NCBI RefSeq assembly: GCF_023238205.1
Contig: NZ_CP096659.1
Coordinates: 2,745,626-2,809,625, forward strand
DNA length: 64,000 nt
Reading direction: 5' to 3'
DNA from: Halorussus limi
Lineage (GTDB): Archaea > Halobacteriota > Halobacteria > Halobacteriales > Haladaptataceae
Shown: piece after piece, positions 59,892-64,000 of the stretch
Layout: each line of letters opens with the position of its first letter
How positions within the stretch are numbered: the first letter of the stretch is position 1
Program-made: the position numbers and the translations under genes
The notes under the pieces: generated by a model
Seen by the model: only the letters and a program-made list of their open reading frames with translations
Told to the model about the DNA's origin: nothing
The model's database searches: none

Positions 59892-60753
59892 CGGTCGTGA
59901 GGTTGCCCGACGCCCCCGATTTTTCTTGGCCGAGAGGCTATATGGTCCCGTGAGCATGGAGAATGTGACCGACAGTTGCGTGAGCGAATCCTCGGCGAGG
60001 GGCAAGGGGTTGGGTCGTCTCTCGCTGGCGGTTTGTGAGCGAGACCGAGGGCACTCTGTGAGAACTCACGGGCGATTGTGAGCGTAGGGGGTAGCCCGAA
60101 GGGGCCGGAGCGCAAGGAACCGAAGCGCAAGAGTCCCAATGCGCAGTAGTCCCCAACACTTGATGTAGGGCGTACCGGGCCTTATCGAGTAACGGAACCG
60201 TTCGAGATTCATACTCTCGGGGTGGTACTCTTGGGTTGCCCCCCTCGGTTTGTCCCCCTCGTGGGTTTCTCTCCGAATGTAGATTACGCCCACGTGAGCG
60301 TCTGCGAGCGCGTGAGCGATTGCCCGCGAAGGCCGAGGGCTGAGGGTCGAACCCCGAGGGGCAGTAACGCGAGAAGCCGCCGAGACCGACGCGCGAGTTC
60401 CTGCGCCCGATTGTGCGCGGGGCGAGGACGGGGCCTTCCCGCGTTCGGTGTCGCCGAGGGTTGCCCCCGAGGGCCAGCCCCGCCCGCGATTCGCGCCCGC
60501 AACCCAACCCCGCGAGGTACCGCCCCACGCGAGGGGCGGGAAGGCGGTTATTACACCAGTCAGCCCGCCAATCGCGTTTGTTGGTAACTCGGCGTGCGTC
60601 GTAGTCTCGATTTTGCCTGAATTTCACCCGATTTTGCGCTCGGGGCGGGAGCGGGCCGTTATCGAGTCGAGTCTCGCCGAGTTCCTGCCTTGAGTTCTCC
60701 CCATTCTCGGCGGCGCGAGAGGCTGAGTCCCGAGTTCTCACGCGCGGATTCGG

Positions 60754-60809
60754 CCAAATTTGGAAGACAAACGTCCAACTTTCTCCGAGAAACTTGGAGG
60801 TATATCCAA
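60754..60809. promoter_or_regulatory. cluster of CCAA/TTGG dyads
   Basis: Contains the perfect palindrome CCAAATTTGG (60754-60763), then TTGGA-N9-TCCAA (60760-60778) and TTGGA-N6-TCCAA (60794-60809) around a TATATCC box. The repeated arms suggest binding sites of one dimeric protein. Confidence 0.6.
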
Positions 60810-60855
60810 CTATTCCGCGTAGAGTTGAACGCCAAGAGTATATAAGTGATTTGGG

Positions 60856-60887
60856 ATTCGGCCCGAGAAGTTCTCTGTCGGCCGAAT
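60856..60887. promoter_or_regulatory. nested palindrome upstream of the element operon
   Basis: Outer arms ATTCGGCC / GGCCGAAT (8 bp) enclose an inner palindrome GAGAA-G-TTCTC. It follows the TATA box TATATAAG (60839-60846) by about 10 nt, a typical operator position. Confidence 0.65.
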
Positions 60888-60904
60888 AGGTGGGGGGTAG
60901 GGGG

Positions 60905-60939
60905 CGGTATATATACCCTTGTGCTTTCACAGGAATGAG
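60905..60939 (+). promoter_or_regulatory. element promoter, copy 1
   Basis: Starts GGTATATATACC and continues with TTGTGCTTTCACAGGA. Direct repeat with copy 2 (60988-61023), 83 nt downstream. Confidence 0.6.
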
Positions 60940-60950
60940 GAAGGAGATTC

Positions 60951-60973
60951 GGAGGGACCCCCGTGGGTCCTCC
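60951..60973 (+). terminator. hairpin between the two element promoters
   Basis: GGAGGGACCC and GGGTCCTCC form a stem of about nine pairs with one bulged G and a short CCGT loop. It lies between the repeated promoters and could end or attenuate transcripts from copy 1. Confidence 0.4.
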
Positions 60974-60987
60974 GAGCATCCACCCCC

Positions 60988-61023
60988 CGGTATATATACC
61001 ACTTGTGCTTTCATAGGAGTGAG
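60988..61023 (+). promoter_or_regulatory. element promoter, copy 2
   Basis: Repeats copy 1 with a one-base insertion and two changes: GGTATATATACC then CTTGTGCTTTCATAGGA. Transcription would start near 61020, about 54 nt before the ATG at 61074. Confidence 0.6.
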
Positions 61024-61073
61024 AGCGAGGTCGTGGTCCCCGCCACGCAGTCTCCTTTCGATTCAATCCAATC

Positions 61074-61304
61074 ATGGCCCGAAACAAGTCAATCCTACTG
61101 AGCGAAGACGAGAAGCGAGACCTGAAGAAAGCCGCCGAACAACTGTTTGGTACGACCGACGTGGCGAACGGCGCGGTCGTCAGCGCGCTCATCGAGCGTG
61201 TCCTCGAAGACGAACAGGACGAAAACGAGAGCGACTTCGCCGACAAGTTCGCCGACGTGGATACCGACCAGTCGTGGAAGGAAATCCGAAAGGAGTTGTC
61301 CTAA
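61074..61304 (+). CDS. small helical protein, likely DNA-binding
   Basis: 76 residues, very charged: MARNKSILLSEDEKRDLKKAAEQ then TDVANGAVVSALIERVLEDEQ and an acidic tail. A short strand followed by two helices suggests a ribbon-helix-helix protein (basic N-terminal strand NKSILLS, then helix-turn-helix), although the similarity is weak. It is the first gene after the duplicated promoters and forms an operon with the next gene (2-nt gap). It could bind the palindromes upstream (inference). Confidence 0.65.
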   Translation: MARNKSILLSEDEKRDLKKAAEQLFGTTDVANGAVVSALIERVLEDEQDENESDFADKFADVDTDQSWKEIRKELS

Positions 61305-61306
61305 CA

Positions 61307-61480
61307 ATGGCGTATCGTAGAGAAGTCCTCTTTCGACCGAACCGCGACAAGCGAAACGACTTCCCGCAACCCGAGGAGGGCGAGTTCGTGGACGTAATCG
61401 AATCGACCGCCGACAAGCTCGTTCTTCTGCTCGAAGTCCCCGACGAAGACGCAGACTTAGACTACGGCGACGACGAGTAG
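61307..61480 (+). CDS. small acidic protein, 57 aa
   Basis: 57 residues: a basic first third (MAYRREVLFRPNRDKRNDF) and an acidic last third (PDEDADLDYGDDE). The ATG is 2 nt after the stop of the preceding gene and has an AAAGGAG ribosome site 10-16 nt upstream, which is unusual in a genome of mostly leaderless genes. Pairing of a small DNA-binding gene and a small acidic gene could be a toxin-antitoxin or regulator/anti-regulator pair; no family recognised. Confidence 0.6.
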   Translation: MAYRREVLFRPNRDKRNDFPQPEEGEFVDVIESTADKLVLLLEVPDEDADLDYGDDE

Positions 61481-62074
61481 AACCGACTTGCGGAGTTCTG
61501 GCCGGTGAAAGCCCGGTCGAGCAAAGCGTCCGTTCGAGGTCAAGGGCTATGTCCATAGGGCATAGCTCTCGTGCCCCTGCCGCTGGATGGTGGCCCGCCG
61601 TAGGCTAAGGCTGAACCGAGGAATACAACTCGTGGAAGCCGCCGACGCCTACGCGCGACTAAGAGGCCTTCAGCAACAGTCCGAGGCAAGCACGGCCGAG
61701 GGACGCACCCACTTCATGGGGGGAATTTGCAGTTTTAAATCCCGCGTTGGGAACTCAGCCCCCGTGAGAGTTCGATTCTCGGCTTTCGCGTTGCCCGCGT
61801 TGGATTCTCGTTCAACAACACGGCGAGTAACAACTCGCAACACCGAACGCGGGAAGTCCGGCAGAGTCCTACACGACAGTCTTCGGCGTTCTAACCCGAA
61901 GGGCCGTAATCCTATGCGCGTTAGGTTCATCGCGCTCGGTTCCTTCGGGGAGCAGTCGATTGACTGCGCGTAGTGTTTCCTACCGTCGCCGAGTTACTCG
62001 GCATCCTATTTTCCGTATCGCGGCCCTCGCTGTGCTGTTTTTGGCCGCGCTCCGCCGTCCGAAACCCCACAACA
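61481..62074. other. non-coding region of the element with RNA-like hairpins
   Basis: 594 bases without a supported gene. It contains CTATG-TC-CATAG (about 61547-61558), a nested structure at 61719-61764 (GGGGG/CCCCC closing arms around TCCC-GCGTT-GGGA), and TGAGA-GTTCGAT-TCTCG (61766-61782), and further right GAACGCGGG and its complement. This may be a structured RNA. Confidence 0.45.
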
Positions 62075-62548
62075 ATGTCCACGACGCAACCCACCTCCAC
62101 GACGACCGAGAGCAGTACTGACACGACCGAACCGAAGTACCGCGACGAGGAGTTCCTGCGCGAAGCCTACTGCGAGAAGGGTCTCAGCCAGCGTGAGATT
62201 GCCGCGCGATGCGGCTGTAGTCGCGGGGCAATTCGTCACCACATGGACAAGTTCGACATCTCGCCGCGCTCGACGCGCTCGCCGTCCGACCGTCCCGCCA
62301 ATTTTGACACGAAAGAGAATGGTTACGAACGGTGGCGGTGTCAGGCTGGCGAAACGGACGACTACGTGTACGTTCACCGCTTACTCGCCACGCTCAAGGT
62401 GGACGACCTGAGCGAACTCGAAGGTATGCACGTCCATCACAAGGACGGCCATCCGTTCGACAATCGCCCTGACAACATCGAGGTCGTCAGTCCTGCCGAG
62501 CATCGCCAGAAGCACGCCGACGACGAACCCCTCAAAGCCGAGCAGTAA
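62075..62548 (+). CDS. HNH endonuclease with N-terminal helix-turn-helix
   Basis: 157 residues. After a Thr/Ser-rich start (about 1-22), a helix-turn-helix reads EEFLREAYCEKGLSQREIA and CSRGAIRHHMDKF (about 28-63). The C-terminal half is an HNH nuclease of the phage/homing type: VHRLLATLKVDDLSELEGMHVHHKDGHPFDNRPDN, with His-His, Asn and the following Asn/His motif. Such genes are common in haloarchaeal viruses and plasmids. The ATG at 62075 was chosen since the 34 upstream residues are cysteine/proline-rich and unrelated. Confidence 0.83.
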   Translation: MSTTQPTSTTTESSTDTTEPKYRDEEFLREAYCEKGLSQREIAARCGCSRGAIRHHMDKFDISPRSTRSPSDRPANFDTKENGYERWRCQAGETDDYVYVHRLLATLKVDDLSELEGMHVHHKDGHPFDNRPDNIEVVSPAEHRQKHADDEPLKAEQ

Positions 62549-62709
62549 CCGTTCGGAGGGCCATCTCGCCCGTCCAACCCCACACCCTACGCCGGGAGAA
62601 CCGCACTCCACGCGTTTCCACGCGAGAAGCGCCCGTCCCCGCCGTTGCGCGTCGGCGTCGGTCGTGGCCTTCTCGCGTTACTGCCCGAACCAATCCCACC
62701 CACCCAATC

Positions 62710-62916
62710 ATGAGCCATCTCCAGAACCGCGAACTCATGCGAGTAATGTTTGTTGACCGAGGAATGTCTGCCCGAGAAATCGCCGACGAGACCGGCGCGA
62801 ACGTCGAGACCGTCCGGCGGTGGCTCTTGAAGCACCGACTCGCTATCCGAGGCACGACTACGCACTCGTCCGACGACGACTACAACCCCGACTGGAGTCG
62901 TCTCAAGCAGGACTGA
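62710..62916 (+). CDS. small helix-turn-helix protein
   Basis: 68 residues. The helix-turn-helix is LMRVMFVDRGMSAREIADETGANVETVRRWLLKHRL, of the homeodomain/transposase-resolvase type, and resembles the HTH of the preceding HNH protein. The tail is acidic and short. It is probably a regulator of element genes. The ATG is 161 nt after the HNH gene on the same strand. Confidence 0.75.
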   Translation: MSHLQNRELMRVMFVDRGMSAREIADETGANVETVRRWLLKHRLAIRGTTTHSSDDDYNPDWSRLKQD

Positions 62917-63031
62917 GCGCGTCGGCGTCGGTCGGCGGCTTATCGAGTTGCCTGCGCAGAAAGAGCGAGAGCGCGTTGTGGCCGTCCCTGCGACCGGAGG
63001 GAGCGACGGCCCCGCGTGGAACTATTCCCGA

Positions 63032-64000
63032 CTACTGCCCCAGTTCGGTCCCTGCGCCGTAGGTTCGCGCGGCGTCGAGCAGGTCTTTGTCGGTGAACTG
63101 AAGGTATTTCTCGGTCGTCTCGATTTTCGAGTGACCCATGAGCTTCTGGAGTCGCCGCGTGTCCATCCCGTTTTTGATGCATTGCACGGCGTAGCTATGC
63201 CGGATAACGTGCGCCGTGATTCTGTCGTGGTCGTTGTCCTGCGCGTCGGTGTAGAGGTATTTCTGTAGCCCGGCGTTGTCGGCGGCCTTCTTTATCATCC
63301 GGTTGACGTGATTTGGGTCAATGCGCTCCGAGTGACTGGTGGGAAACAGGTAGTCGCTCCCGGCAGTTGCGAGGGCCTTACGTTCGACGTTCAGCCACCG
63401 AGTCATGGCCGTATCGAGCGACGACTGATAGCGCACGGTGCGGTTCTGGTGGGTCTTCTCGGCGTGTACGTCGATAGTGCGCCGTTCGGTGTCCAAGTCG
63501 TCAAGCTGGATGTTGACGAGTTCGCCCCGCCGAAGCCCGGTATGATACAGCAGTCGAACTATCAGGTCGTTGCGGGGAATTGGCGACGGGACGTTGTTTG
63601 CCAACTCCCTGATTTCGTCGGGTTCGAGGTACGTCGGGCCTTTCGCCTCTTGCTTTTTCTTCGTCCCGTTCTTCAATGACTCCCAATCTGACAGGTCAAG
63701 GTCTTCAATGGGGTTCTCGGTTGAGGGTAGGTCTTCGTCAATGCGGGGGTCTCGGTCAATCTCCTCAAGCTCCTGATAGAATACGGACAGGGCGGTTTCC
63801 CGAACCCCGATACTGCCGCCTGTATAGCCGCCATTCTGTAGCAGTTGTTCAAGAAAGACTTCGACGTAGCCGGTCGTAGCCTCCCAAATCGACTTCGGTT
63901 CTCGGTCATGCAGGTTTGGGTCATAGTCCTTCTCGCCGGGGTTCTCCAGCCACTCAGCGAAGTCCTGCACGACTTGCGTATAGCGGTTGGCGGTGCTGTC
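63032..64000 (-). CDS. tyrosine recombinase/integrase (5' end beyond window)
   Basis: At least 322 residues are open to the right edge. The SAM-like N-terminal domain is followed by the catalytic domain with the tetrad: Arg in YHTGLRRGELVN, HxxR in AHVIRHSYAVQ, His in LMGHSKIETT and nucleophile Tyr in TEKYLQFT. It is of the XerC/D-like haloarchaeal integrase type. A GTG at 63970 could be a start, but codons upstream (STANRYTQVVQDFAEWL) match the SAM-like helix, so the gene almost certainly begins past 64000. It should integrate and excise the element whose left junction is at about 59866. Confidence 0.9.
   Translation of the reverse strand, partial: DSTANRYTQVVQDFAEWLENPGEKDYDPNLHDREPKSIWEATTGYVEVFLEQLLQNGGYTGGSIGVRETALSVFYQELEEIDRDPRIDEDLPSTENPIEDLDLSDWESLKNGTKKKQEAKGPTYLEPDEIRELANNVPSPIPRNDLIVRLLYHTGLRRGELVNIQLDDLDTERRTIDVHAEKTHQNRTVRYQSSLDTAMTRWLNVERKALATAGSDYLFPTSHSERIDPNHVNRMIKKAADNAGLQKYLYTDAQDNDHDRITAHVIRHSYAVQCIKNGMDTRRLQKLMGHSKIETTEKYLQFTDKDLLDAARTYGAGTELGQ

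Larger units (their letters stand above)
59892..61073. other. non-coding region of the element
   Basis: 1182 bases without a supported gene; the overlapping open frames have basic, low-complexity, Arg/Pro/Ser-rich products and no common promoter. The left 850 bases contain short inverted repeats such as GTGAG-AA-CTCAC (60057-60068). The right 330 bases (60750-61070) are a dense control region of palindromes and TATA boxes. Confidence 0.55.
59866..64000. mobile_element. integrated element (left part), with tyrosine integrase
   Basis: The left boundary is inferred from where the flavin oxidoreductase gene is cut. The visible 4.1 kb carries small DNA-binding proteins, an HNH endonuclease, a tyrosine recombinase and over 2 kb of apparently non-coding DNA, with lower GC and less biased codons than the surrounding genes. 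The right end lies beyond the window. It may be a provirus, integrative plasmid or satellite; no capsid or replication gene is visible. Confidence 0.7.

Noticed and set aside
59938-61014. 358-residue minus-strand open frame at the left of the element
   Set aside because: The product is Arg/Pro/Ser-rich, without recognisable fold or promoter, and runs through the palindromic control region; I consider the block non-coding.
61765-61795. T-arm-like GAGAGTTCGATTCTC, possible tRNA or tRNA fragment (attachment site)
   Set aside because: The TTCGATT loop is out of register with the stem, no acceptor partner of CTTTCGC is found upstream, and no anticodon arm can be drawn.

Overview
The window is a chromosomal segment of a halophilic archaeon (class Halobacteria). 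The evidence is high GC, acidic proteins, A/T-rich archaeal TATA boxes 25-30 nt before start codons (many genes appear leaderless), Tat-dependent secretion signals, and lineage hallmarks: RNA polymerase epsilon, a HalX response regulator, DpsA, an S-layer glycoprotein and a haloarchaeal-type origin with G-rich origin recognition boxes. The genus cannot be fixed from the sequence alone.

Layout. 0-3.6 kb: end of an acyl-CoA thioesterase-like gene, then the RNA polymerase epsilon gene bracketed by four near-identical promoter-like elements, a HalX regulator and a DUF7504/winged-helix protein. 3.9-9.3 kb: GlmU-like nucleotidyltransferase, DCC thiol protein, 2Fe-2S ferredoxin, Hrq1/MrfA-like helicase and a Dps-like ferritin. 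9.6-14.5 kb: small redox/zinc proteins, a pair of paralogous small proteins (one under a double DtxR-type operator), a membrane protein and a lipoprotein. 14.6-24.5 kb: a TrmB-family regulator in an operon with an RND exporter behind a perfect palindrome, a halolysin-type protease, a CNNM/CBS protein, a rhodanese lipoprotein, a three-gene membrane/signalling cluster and a GNAT. 24.7-30.8 kb: carbon metabolism (medium-chain dehydrogenase, ADP-forming acetyl-CoA synthetase with its BioD/DRTGG partner, ATP-type PEP carboxykinase). 30.9-39 kb: MscS channel, frameshifted DUF123 gene, YbaK-like deacylase, MFS carrier, trehalose-6-phosphate synthase, PfkB kinase, TIM-barrel isomerase. 39-50.6 kb: cell-surface locus with an anchored cupredoxin, a repeat-built COG1361 protein, an S-layer paralogue, the S-layer glycoprotein itself and a second RND exporter.

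50.7-59.8 kb: a replication origin. Orc1/Cdc6 faces away from an A/T-rich segment bounded by two nested pairs of inverted origin recognition boxes, with a glycoside hydrolase diverging on the other side. Then come an aldehyde dehydrogenase, a nitrilase-family enzyme, DpsA and a third DUF7504 protein. 59.87-64.0 kb: an integrated element that appears to interrupt a flavin oxidoreductase gene after about 30 codons. It carries small DNA-binding proteins, an HNH endonuclease, a tyrosine integrase running off the right edge, and over 1 kb of palindrome-rich, apparently non-coding DNA.

The most unusual signals are regulatory: the four inward-facing elements around the RNA polymerase epsilon gene, a tandem duplication of the S-layer start region that creates a nine-codon upstream ORF overlapping the real start as ATGA, the symmetric origin, the paired metal-type operators, and the dyad-rich control region of the integrated element.
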